6,562 bases of DNA from assembly GCA_027483745.1 (NCBI GenBank), contig JAIXTZ010000343.1, forward strand, positions 1 to 6,562, in the 5' to 3' direction. Below are positions 1 to 5,804 of this stretch, one piece after another. A program made the translations under genes and the position numbers. The notes under the pieces were generated by a model. That model did no database searches and was not told where the DNA came from. It saw nothing but the letters and a program-made list of their open reading frames with translations. Origin of the DNA: Lysobacteraceae bacterium. GTDB lineage: Bacteria > Pseudomonadota > Gammaproteobacteria > Xanthomonadales > Xanthomonadaceae. Numbering within the stretch: position 1 is the stretch's first letter; every line of letters begins with the position of its first letter.

Positions 1-731
1 ATGGCGAGGAAGTCGTTGGCGACCAGCGATGCTCCGCCGATCAGTCCCCCATCGACGTCGGGCTGCGAGAACAGCTCGGCGGCGTTGGCGGCCTTCACGC
101 TGCCGCCGTAAAGGATCGGGAGCGAGTCGGCGATTGTAGCATCGTGCGCACGGAGTTCGCTACGCAGGAACGCATGCGCCTCCTGCGCCTGCTCCGGCGT
201 GGCGGTGCGACCGGTACCGATTGCCCAGACCGGCTCGTAGGCCAGCACGGCACCGCGGAAGGCCTCGATGCCGCCCCGCTTCAGCACGGCGGCCACCTGC
301 CCCGACAGCGCCCACTCGGTCTGCCCGGCTTCCCGCTGGTGCAGGCTCTCGCCAACGCACAGGACCGGGACCAGACCCGCCCGACGTGCAGCGAGGAGCT
401 TCTCGGCGACAAGATCGCTGGACTCTTCGTGGAACTGGCGGCGCTCGGAATGACCGACCAGCACGTGGGTCGCACCGACGTCCTTCAGCATGGCGCCCGA
501 GGTCTCTCCGGTGAACGCGCCGGCCTCATGGACATCGAGGTCCTGCGCGCCGAAACCGATGCCGCGGCCCGCGAAAGCCGCCACGGACTCGGCGAGGTAG
601 GCGATCGGCGGCATCACGAGGCACTGCACGCCCGCCGGCCGCGATGCGTCGGCGATGGCCTGCAGCAGGGCCTTCGACGAGGCGCGCGTGCCGTTGAGCT
701 TCCAGTTGCCGGCGACGATGCGGGGACGCAT
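1..731 (-). CDS. tpiA: Triosephosphate isomerase, 3' end cut by the window edge
   Basis: Interconverts dihydroxyacetone phosphate and glyceraldehyde-3-phosphate in glycolysis and gluconeogenesis; a cytosolic TIM-barrel enzyme that normally acts as a dimer. Translating the minus strand from the ATG at 731 gives 243 residues, still open at base 1. The family is usually about 250 residues, so only a handful of C-terminal codons are missing. Seen in the sequence: the N-terminal AGNWKLNG with catalytic Lys11, VGHSERR with the electrophilic His94, YEPVWAIGTG with the catalytic base Glu166 followed by flexible loop 6, and the phosphate-binding YGGSVK (208-213) and GGASL (232-236). The start is supported because Lys11 falls at the usual position and a GGAG Shine-Dalgarno lies 9 bases upstream. 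It is divergent from the SDR gene. In related genomes secG and the nuo operon usually follow; that would lie outside this window. Confidence 0.97.
   Translation of the reverse strand, partial: MRPRIVAGNWKLNGTRASSKALLQAIADASRPAGVQCLVMPPIAYLAESVAAFAGRGIGFGAQDLDVHEAGAFTGETSGAMLKDVGATHVLVGHSERRQFHEESSDLVAEKLLAARRAGLVPVLCVGESLHQREAGQTEWALSGQVAAVLKRGGIEAFRGAVLAYEPVWAIGTGRTATPEQAQEAHAFLRSELRAHDATIADSLPILYGGSVKAANAAELFSQPDVDGGLIGGASLVANDFLA
133..141 (-). promoter_or_regulatory. Candidate extended -10 promoter inside the 3' end of tpiA
   Basis: The minus strand reads TGCTACAAT, an extended -10 (TGn) joined to a hexamer that differs from TATAAT at one position. It lies in tpiA codons 197-200 and points out of the window at the left edge. 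The best -35 I can place is weak (TAGCGA with an 18-base spacer), which extended -10 promoters tolerate. It could give the next gene, expected to be secG, a start of its own. It may equally be chance codon usage. Confidence 0.35.
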
Positions 732-740
732 GCGGGCTTG

Positions 741-744
741 CTCC
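741..744 (-). promoter_or_regulatory. Ribosome binding site of tpiA
   Basis: GGAG on the minus strand, nine bases before the ATG at 731. Together with the position of the catalytic Lys11, it fixes the tpiA start. Confidence 0.6.
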
Positions 745-762
745 GAGGTTGCGAGGCGCGGA

Positions 763-768
763 AGGATA
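763..768 (-). promoter_or_regulatory. Possible -10 box of tpiA
   Basis: The minus strand reads GCTATCCT; the TATCCT hexamer matches TATAAT at four of six positions and lies 31 bases before the tpiA ATG. I see no convincing -35 in the GC-rich DNA upstream, so this is only a candidate. It is the best -10 match in the 73-base divergent gap between tpiA and the SDR gene. Confidence 0.3.
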
Positions 769-777
769 GCAGGCCGC

Positions 778-795
778 CCATCCGGGCTCCGATGG
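778..795. repeat. Short inverted repeat in the tpiA/SDR divergent gap
   Basis: CCATC at 778-782 and its perfect reverse complement GATGG at 791-795 are separated by 8 bases. It lies just before the SDR start and upstream of the possible tpiA -10. It could be an operator half-site pair, but five-base arms arise easily by chance in this composition. Confidence 0.2.
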
Positions 796-804
796 ATTCC
801 CGAC

Positions 805-1614
805 ATGCCCGCCGTGCTGCGCACCGACCGTTTCGCCCTCGTCACCGGCGCCTCCAGCGGCATTGGTGCGGAGATCGCCCGGGAGTACGCACGGCGCGGC
901 AAACCGCTCGTGCTCGTGGCGCGGCGCGCGGGGCGGCTGGAGGCCCTGGCCACCGAACTGCGGCCACGAGTGCAGGTGGAGGTGATCGCGGCCGATCTCG
1001 CCGACCCGGCCGCACCGGCCCGGCTCGTGGCCGAATGCGAGGCGCGCGGGCTGCGCGTCGACACGCTGGTGAACAACGCCGGCTTCGGCGTACCGGGGCG
1101 CTACCTCGCCAAGGACTGGATGACCCACCAGGCGTCGCTGCAGGTGCTGCTGGTCGCCGTCTGCGAGCTGTCCCACCGGTTCCTCCCGGCGATGGAAGCC
1201 GAGGGCCACGGCCGCATCCTCAATGTCGCTTCGCTGGCCGGCCTCGTGCCACCGACGGCCGGGCACACGCTGTACGGCCCGACCAAGGCCTTCGTGATCC
1301 GCTTCAGCGAGACGCTGGCGAAGGAAGTCGGGCCGAAGGGCGTGAACGTGACCGCGCTCTGCCCCGGGATGACCTACACCGAGTTCCACGACGTGAATGG
1401 CATGCGCACCACGGTGTCGAAACTGCCGAAAGGCATCTGGCTCGACGCGGCGACCGTGGCGCGTCTTGGCGTGGACGCCGTGGAATCGGGACGGACGCGC
1501 CTTGTGACCGGCCGCATCAACCGCCTGATCGCTGCCCTGTCGAAGTACCTTCCCGACCGGCTCGCCGGAGCGCTCATCGCATCGAAGGCCAAGGATTTCC
1601 GCGACGAAGGCTGA
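805..1614 (+). CDS. Short-chain dehydrogenase/reductase (SDR), classical, DltE-like (COG0300 type)
   Basis: A 269-residue NAD(P)-dependent oxidoreductase with unknown substrate. The Rossmann fold is clear: TGASSGIG (14-21) binds the cofactor, Arg40-Arg41 after the second strand suggest preference for NADP(H), and D64 and NNAG (90-93) follow. The active site has Ser143 and Tyr157-x-x-x-Lys161, then the LCPG-type loop with TEF after it. The fourth catalytic residue, Asn, expected in the helix before the LPxM motif, is replaced by Leu115. The ATG at 805 is chosen because it starts about ten residues before the first beta strand, as usual; longer in-frame extensions would run through the intergenic gap and into antisense of tpiA. 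The ribosome binding site is weak (GGA, eight bases upstream). This is the only plus-strand gene here, convergent with the oxygenase. No signal peptide or membrane segment is evident. The family is sound; the specific function is not known. Confidence 0.9.
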   Translation: MPAVLRTDRFALVTGASSGIGAEIAREYARRGKPLVLVARRAGRLEALATELRPRVQVEVIAADLADPAAPARLVAECEARGLRVDTLVNNAGFGVPGRYLAKDWMTHQASLQVLLVAVCELSHRFLPAMEAEGHGRILNVASLAGLVPPTAGHTLYGPTKAFVIRFSETLAKEVGPKGVNVTALCPGMTYTEFHDVNGMRTTVSKLPKGIWLDAATVARLGVDAVESGRTRLVTGRINRLIAALSKYLPDRLAGALIASKAKDFRDEG

Positions 1615-1629
1615 GCCCATCCGGAAACG

Positions 1630-1656
1630 ACGAAGCCCCGCAAGGCGGGGCTTCGT
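1630..1656. terminator. Bidirectional terminator hairpin between the convergent SDR and oxygenase genes
   Basis: A perfect 12-bp stem: ACGAAGCCCCGC at 1630-1641 pairs with GCGGGGCTTCGT at 1645-1656 around an AAG loop. It lies 15 bases after the SDR stop and 20 bases beyond the oxygenase stop on the other strand, so it can serve both. Neither side has a long T-run; on the minus strand a short TTT follows. Position between convergent stops plus the strong GC stem make the terminator reading likely. Confidence 0.8.
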
Positions 1657-1676
1657 GGGCAGCACGAAAGAGGCGA

Positions 1677-2624
1677 TTAGGCCAGCTTGATCTCGCGCAG
1701 GCGCTCCATCAGGTAGCCGTGCGCGGTGATCGGCTCGGGATAGCGATTCGGGTTGTCCGCGGTGATGCAGCCCGGCAGCGTCTCGATCAGGAAATCCGGG
1801 TTCGGATGCAGGAAGAACGGCGTCGAATAGCGTGGCTGGCGCGCGGCATCGCCCGGCGGATTGACCACGCGGTGAGTCGTCGACGGGTACACGTGATTGG
1901 TCAGGCGCTGGAGCATGTCGCCGATGTTCACGACGATAGTGTCGGCGTCCGAGGTGAAGGGCACCCACTCGCCCTTTTTCGACAGCACCTCGAGGCCTGC
2001 GGCGCTGGCGCCGACCAGCAGGGTGATCAGGTTGATGTCCTCGTGCGCCCCGGCGCGGACGTTCGGGATGTCATCGGCGGTGATCGGCGGGTAGTGGATC
2101 GGGCGAAGGATGCTGTTGCCAACGTTGGTCTTGTCGGCGAAGAAGTGCTCCGGCAGCCCGATGTGCAGCGCGAGGGCCGACAGCACGCGCGAGCCGAGCT
2201 GGTCGAGGGTGGTGAAGAGGCCGTAGGCCACGTCCTTGAACTCGGGGATCTCGCTGGGCCACAGGTTCGCCGGCATCACCTCGGCGTGCTTCGAATCGCG
2301 CGGAATCTCTCGGCCGACGTGCCAGAACTCTTTGAGATCGAAATGCTTCGCACCCTTCGCGGTTTCGATGCCGAACGGCGTGTAGCCGCGCGCGCCACCG
2401 CCACCGGCAACGTGGTACGCCTTCTTGGCGTCTTCGGGCAGCGCGAAGAAGCGCTGGAAGACGTCGTAGGCGCGGTCGATCTGCGCCTGCGGGATGCCGT
2501 GGCCGCGGATGCCGCAGAAGCCCCACTCGCGGTAGGCGGCGCCGAGCTCGGCGACGAAGGCCTCGCGGTCGCCGTGGCTGGACGGCTCGGTGAAGCGGCG
2601 GATGTCGAGGGTGGGGATGGCCAT
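1677..2624 (-). CDS. 2-oxoglutarate/Fe(II)-dependent oxygenase, isopenicillin N synthase family
   Basis: A 315-residue soluble non-heme iron oxygenase; the substrate cannot be told from sequence. The N-terminal half matches the DIOX_N domain (about residues 3-120), with WGFCGIRGHGI (34-44) and a family-typical RGYTPFG block (79-85). The C-terminal jelly-roll carries the iron ligands His194 and Asp196 (the HED triad part) and His251, plus Arg265-Tyr-Ser267, the RxS motif that binds the 2-oxoglutarate carboxylate in this superfamily. All key residues are present, so the protein should be active. Bacterial homologues are often annotated as isopenicillin N synthase, ACC oxidase or flavonol synthase; none of these names should be taken literally here. 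The ATG at 2624 begins with the expected first strand (IPTLDI); there is no good Shine-Dalgarno. It lies 70 bases downstream of glmM on the same strand and may be read through from it. Confidence 0.92.
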   Translation of the reverse strand: MAIPTLDIRRFTEPSSHGDREAFVAELGAAYREWGFCGIRGHGIPQAQIDRAYDVFQRFFALPEDAKKAYHVAGGGGARGYTPFGIETAKGAKHFDLKEFWHVGREIPRDSKHAEVMPANLWPSEIPEFKDVAYGLFTTLDQLGSRVLSALALHIGLPEHFFADKTNVGNSILRPIHYPPITADDIPNVRAGAHEDINLITLLVGASAAGLEVLSKKGEWVPFTSDADTIVVNIGDMLQRLTNHVYPSTTHRVVNPPGDAARQPRYSTPFFLHPNPDFLIETLPGCITADNPNRYPEPITAHGYLMERLREIKLA

Positions 2625-2694
2625 GGTCGGGGATCGTCGAAGAGTTCGGGGCGGAAATCGTGGGGCCGGCGCGAAACGGCCGGGATGACACGGG

Positions 2695-4050
2695 TCAAGC
2701 AGCGGCTTTCACCGCGGCGGATAGACCGTCGAGCACGCGCTGCATCAGGCCCGCATCGTCGGCCTCGACGGTGACGCGGACGACCGGCTCGGTGCCGGAG
2801 GGGCGCAGGAAGGCGCGGCCCCGGCCCTGCACGGCCGCTTGGGCGTCGGCGAGCGCGGCCTTGACGCTGTCGGCCTCGGCCGGCTTCACGCCCGCCGCAA
2901 CCTTCACGTTGACGGTCTTCTGAGGCACCTTCGTCATGCCCGCCAGCGCCTGCTTCAAGCTCACGCCACGGCGGCGCAGGACCTCGAGGACCTGCAGCGC
3001 ACTGACGATGCCGTCGCCGGAGCTCACGCGGTCGAGGCACAGCAGGTGGCCCGAGGTCTCGCCGCCGAGGACAGCGTCGTTCTCGATCAGGGCCTGGTGC
3101 ACGTAGCGGTCGCCGACCTTGGTGCGCAAGAAGCCGATGCCGCGCTCGGCGAACGCGCGCTCGAGGCCGTAATTCGTCATCAGCGTGCCGACCACCGGGC
3201 CACGGAGGCGGCCGCTCTGCTGCCAGTCGTCGGCGAGGATCCACAGCAGGTCGTCGCCGTCGCGCACGATGCCATCGCTGTCGACGAACAGCACGCGGTC
3301 GCCGTCGCCGTCGAAGGCGATGCCGAGCTCGGCACCGGTCTCGCGCACGCGGGCGGCGAGGAATTCCGGATGGGTCGAACCGACCCCGTCGTTGATATTC
3401 AGGCCGTTCGGATCGATGCCGATGGCGTCGACGCGGGCGCCGAGTTCGCGGAACACCAGCGGGCCGAGCTGGTACGTCGCACCATGGGCGCAATCCACCA
3501 CGATCCGCATGCCGCCCAGGTTGAAGCGGCGCGGCACCGAGCCCTTGCAGGCCTCGACGTAGCGCGCGACCGCATCGCGGGTGCGCACGGCCTTGCCGAG
3601 CTTGTCCGAGGGCACGGTGCTGAAGGGATGCTCGAGCGCGGCCTCGATGGCCAGCTCGGTGGCGTCATCGAGCTTCTCGCCTTCGGCCGAGAAGAACTTG
3701 ATGCCGTTGTCGTAGTGCGGGTTGTGCGAGGCGCTGATGACGATGCCGCCGTCGGCGCCCAACGAGCGCGTCAGGTGCGAGACGGCCGGCGTGGGCATCG
3801 GGCCCATCAGCTGGACGTCGACGCCGGCGGCCACGAGGCCGGCCTCCAGCGCCGCCTCGAACATGTAGTTCGAGATGCGCGTGTCCTTGCCGATGACGAC
3901 CAGCGGCTTGCGCCAGTCGCCCTCGCCACGCGCCGCGCGCAGCGCGTGGCCGTAGGCGTTGCCCAGGCGCAGCACGAAGTCCGCCGAGATGGCGCCCTCG
4001 CCCACCCGGCCGCGGATGCCATCCGTGCCGAAGTACTTGCGGGCGCCCAT
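2695..4050 (-). CDS. glmM: Phosphoglucosamine mutase
   Basis: Converts glucosamine-6-phosphate to glucosamine-1-phosphate, the step before GlmU in UDP-GlcNAc synthesis for peptidoglycan and LPS; cytosolic, Mg-dependent. At 451 residues it matches the family (about 445). Domain landmarks in order: the N-terminal [10 protein letters not shown] (5-14); SASHNP with the phosphorylated active-site Ser108; the metal-binding DGDGDR (247-252); the sugar-binding GETSGH (330-335); and the phosphate-binding RPSGTEP (416-422) in the C-terminal domain. SASHNP with GETSGH separates it from phosphomannomutase/phosphoglucomutase relatives. The ATG at 4050 is one base after the accD stop, and a GAGG Shine-Dalgarno inside the last accD codons is well spaced, so translation is probably coupled. 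In Escherichia coli glmM is found beside folP instead; the accD link here suits Xanthomonadales-like gene order. Confidence 0.97.
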   Translation of the reverse strand: MGARKYFGTDGIRGRVGEGAISADFVLRLGNAYGHALRAARGEGDWRKPLVVIGKDTRISNYMFEAALEAGLVAAGVDVQLMGPMPTPAVSHLTRSLGADGGIVISASHNPHYDNGIKFFSAEGEKLDDATELAIEAALEHPFSTVPSDKLGKAVRTRDAVARYVEACKGSVPRRFNLGGMRIVVDCAHGATYQLGPLVFRELGARVDAIGIDPNGLNINDGVGSTHPEFLAARVRETGAELGIAFDGDGDRVLFVDSDGIVRDGDDLLWILADDWQQSGRLRGPVVGTLMTNYGLERAFAERGIGFLRTKVGDRYVHQALIENDAVLGGETSGHLLCLDRVSSGDGIVSALQVLEVLRRRGVSLKQALAGMTKVPQKTVNVKVAAGVKPAEADSVKAALADAQAAVQGRGRAFLRPSGTEPVVRVTVEADDAGLMQRVLDGLSAAVKAAA

Positions 4051-4051
4051 C

Positions 4052-4924
4052 TCAGGCCGCCTCGACCGGCGCCGGGCGACGGCCCAGAAGGGCGATCAGC
4101 GAGGCGAGGCGCTGGCGCATTTCGCGGCGGTCGACGATCAGGTCGACAGCGCCGTGCTCGACGAGGAATTCGCTGCGCTGGAAGCCTTCCGGCAGGCGCT
4201 CGCGGACCGTCTGCTCGATCACGCGCGGGCCGGCGAAGCCGATCAGCGCCTTCGGCTCGGCGACGTTGATGTCACCCAGCATGCCCAGCGACGCCGAGAC
4301 GCCGCCGGTGGTCGGGTGCGTCAACACCGAGATGTAGGGCACGCCAGCCTTGCGCATGCGGGCGATGGCCGCCGAGGTCTTGGCCATCTGCATCAGCGAA
4401 AACAGGCCTTCCTGCATGCGCGCGCCGCCGGTGGCGGAGAAGCACACGAGGGCGCTTCGATCGGCCAGCGCACGCTCGGCGGCGAGGGCGAAACGCTCGC
4501 CGACCACCGAGCCCATCGAACCGCCCATGAAGCGGAATTCGAAGGCCGCCACGCACACCGGCATGCCCATCAGGCGGCCCGCGCCGGCGATCAGCGCGTC
4601 TTTCTCGCCGGTGGCCTTCTGGGTGGCCTTGATGCGATCGGCGTACTTCTTCTGGTCGCGGAACTTCAGCGCGTCGACCGGCTCGAGATGGGCACCGATC
4701 TCCACGAAGCTGTCGGCGTCGAGGAAGGCGGCGATGCGCTCACGCGCACCGATCGGCATGTGGTGGTCGCACTTCGGGCAGACGTGGAGGTGCTGGTCGA
4801 CTTCCGGCGCATAGAGGGCGGCGCCGCAGTTGTCGCACTTCTCCCACAGGCCTTCCGGCACGCCGCGCTTGTTGCCGCCTTGCGTGCGGATGCCGCCGAG
4901 TTTCAGCTTGTTCAACCAGCTCAT
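4052..4924 (-). CDS. accD: Acetyl-CoA carboxylase, carboxyltransferase subunit beta
   Basis: With AccA it forms the carboxyltransferase that moves the carboxyl group from biotin-BCCP to acetyl-CoA, giving malonyl-CoA for fatty acid synthesis. The 290-residue protein has the N-terminal zinc ribbon with Cys30, Cys33, Cys49 and Cys52, which is diagnostic for bacterial AccD. The crotonase-like core follows, with [12 protein letters not shown] (132-143), GGARMQEG (166-173) and PTTGGVSAS (204-212), the glycine-rich turns that bind the acyl-CoA and form the oxyanion hole. The start at ATG 4924 gives the classic MSWLNKL opening; the open frame extends further upstream but that part runs through the intergenic hairpin and antisense to trpA. 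No clear Shine-Dalgarno precedes it. The stop is one base before glmM. Gene dosage against AccA may be controlled by AccD binding its own mRNA, as described in E. coli, but nothing here shows that. Confidence 0.97.
   Translation of the reverse strand: MSWLNKLKLGGIRTQGGNKRGVPEGLWEKCDNCGAALYAPEVDQHLHVCPKCDHHMPIGARERIAAFLDADSFVEIGAHLEPVDALKFRDQKKYADRIKATQKATGEKDALIAGAGRLMGMPVCVAAFEFRFMGGSMGSVVGERFALAAERALADRSALVCFSATGGARMQEGLFSLMQMAKTSAAIARMRKAGVPYISVLTHPTTGGVSASLGMLGDINVAEPKALIGFAGPRVIEQTVRERLPEGFQRSEFLVEHGAVDLIVDRREMRQRLASLIALLGRRPAPVEAA
4060..4063 (-). promoter_or_regulatory. Ribosome binding site of glmM, inside accD
   Basis: GAGG on the minus strand nine bases before the glmM ATG, overlapping the last codons of accD. 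It implies that ribosomes finishing accD can restart directly on glmM. Confidence 0.55.
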
Positions 4925-4953
4925 GGAGGGCCCGGGTGTGGTCAGGGCCGCAA

Positions 4954-4959
4954 AGTGTA
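4954..4959 (-). promoter_or_regulatory. Candidate -10 box for accD-glmM
   Basis: The minus strand reads GCTACACT, 29 bases before the accD ATG. TACACT matches TATAAT at four of six positions, including the key first two bases and the last T. The -35 region would fall inside the GC-rich hairpin at 4967-4997, where I see no good hexamer; TTCCGG at a 19-base spacing is the nearest. If real, it would give accD-glmM expression independent of trpBA with a leader of roughly 20 bases. Confidence 0.35.
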
Positions 4960-4966
4960 GCGGAAG

Positions 4967-4997
4967 GCCGGCGGGGGGCCGGAACGCCCCCGCCGGC
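4967..4997 (-). terminator. GC-rich hairpin between trpA and accD, possible terminator or attenuator of trpBA
   Basis: GCCGGCGGGGG at 4967-4977 pairs perfectly with CCCCCGCCGGC at 4987-4997, an 11-bp all-GC stem with a 9-base loop, starting 6 bases after the trpA stop. On the minus strand only CCTTCC follows, with no U-run, so intrinsic termination may be partial. The accD -10 candidate follows within 8 bases. It could end trpBA transcripts, stabilise their 3' ends, or simply slow read-through into accD. Confidence 0.55.
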
Positions 4998-5003
4998 GCC
5001 CGA

Positions 5004-5804
5004 TCAGGCGTCGAGGCCGGCGCGGATCGGCTGCAGGAAGGCGCGGGCCGTCGCCACCGGGTCGGCAGCGTCCGCCAGCGCCTGGACCAGCGCGCTGCCG
5101 ACGATGACGCCGTCGCCGTGGGCCGCAAGGGCCTTGGCGGAGGCGGCGTCCTTGATGCCGAAACCGATCAGCACCGGCACCGGGCTGTGCGCGCGCACCA
5201 CAGCCGCCTTGGCGGCGACGTCGCCGGTGTCGAGCTTGCTGGCGCCGGTGACGCCCGCGAAGCTGACGTAGTACAGGTAGCCCTGCGCGTGGGTGCGCAG
5301 CGGCCCCAGGCGGGCTTCGGTGGTGGTCGGGGCGACCAGGGCGATCAGGTGCAGGCCGCGGGCGGTGAACACCTCGCGCACCGGGTCGGCCTCCTCGGGC
5401 GGCAGGTCGACCAGCAGCACGCCGTCCACGCCGGCCGCGGCGGCTTCGTCGGCAAAGCGCTCGAGGCCACGCATCTCGATCGGGTTCAGGTAACCCATCA
5501 GCACGACCGGCGTGGTTGCATCCGCCGCACGGAACTGGCGCACGGCCTCCAGCACGAAGGTGAGACCGACCTTGCGTTCGATGGCGCGCTCGGAGCTCTT
5601 CTGGATGACCGGGCCGTCGGCCATCGGGTCGGAGAACGGCACGCCGAGTTCGATCAGGTCGGCGCCGCCCTCGACCAAGGCGTGCATCACCGGCACGGTC
5701 GATTCGCGGGACGGATCACCGGCGGTGACGAAGGGCACGAGGGCCTTGCGGCCTGCGGCCTGGAGCGCGGCGAGGCGCGCGTCGATGCGGTTCACGGCGC
5801 TCAC
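5004..5804 (-). CDS. trpA: Tryptophan synthase alpha subunit
   Basis: Cleaves indole-3-glycerol phosphate to indole and glyceraldehyde-3-phosphate; indole is channelled to the beta subunit in the alpha2-beta2 complex. The 266-residue TIM barrel is full length. Catalytic residues match the Salmonella enzyme: Glu52 in [10 protein letters not shown] and Asp63 in MADGP. Further landmarks are GYLNP (104-108), VDLPPEE (132-138), Tyr178 before the loop-6 AGVTG (183-187), and the phosphate-binding IGFGI (213-217) and GSALV (236-240). The start is GTG at 5804: it overlaps the trpB stop as GTGA and has AAGGGA seven bases upstream. A second GTG three codons later would give the equally natural MNRIDARL, but it is 16 bases from that Shine-Dalgarno. 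The trpB overlap implies coupled translation and balanced subunit output. Confidence 0.97.
   Translation of the reverse strand: MSAVNRIDARLAALQAAGRKALVPFVTAGDPSRESTVPVMHALVEGGADLIELGVPFSDPMADGPVIQKSSERAIERKVGLTFVLEAVRQFRAADATTPVVLMGYLNPIEMRGLERFADEAAAAGVDGVLLVDLPPEEADPVREVFTARGLHLIALVAPTTTEARLGPLRTHAQGYLYYVSFAGVTGASKLDTGDVAAKAAVVRAHSPVPVLIGFGIKDAASAKALAAHGDGVIVGSALVQALADAADPVATARAFLQPIRAGLDA

Noticed and set aside
655..804. Longer SDR form starting at 655
   Set aside because: The extra 50 residues would overlap the tpiA coding start on the other strand and the divergent gap. The Rossmann motif is at its usual distance from the ATG at 805.
526..1968. A 480-codon minus-strand open frame antisense to the SDR gene
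   Set aside because: It crosses the terminator, the SDR in antisense, and parts of tpiA and the oxygenase in wrong frames. Composition is low-complexity and no domain is visible.
1677..2624. Naming the oxygenase as isopenicillin N synthase or ACC oxidase
   Set aside because: Only superfamily motifs are visible. There are no beta-lactam or ethylene pathway genes nearby, and bacterial relatives are very diverse in substrate.
2665..2683. Hairpin CCGGC/GCCGG between glmM and the oxygenase as a terminator
   Set aside because: Only 5-bp arms with an 8-base loop, two alternative registers and no U-run; too weak to call a terminator, so read-through from glmM remains possible.
144..2774. An 876-codon open frame on the plus strand
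   Set aside because: It runs antisense to tpiA, out of frame through the SDR, and antisense through the oxygenase and into glmM. Its translation is Arg/Ala/Gly-rich and without recognisable motifs, while the genes beneath it have full catalytic motifs. Long spurious frames are expected at this GC content.
2839..4269. A 476-codon plus-strand open frame over glmM
   Set aside because: It is the antisense shadow of glmM and the accD end. Its Asp/Glu/Val/Ala/Arg-rich translation mirrors glmM codon usage, and there is no convincing start signal.
4925..5128. N-terminal extension of accD upstream of MSWLNKL
   Set aside because: The frame is open but the added residues come from the intergenic gap and the trpA 3' end in another frame. 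The family starts at MSWxxK, so the extension is not part of the protein.
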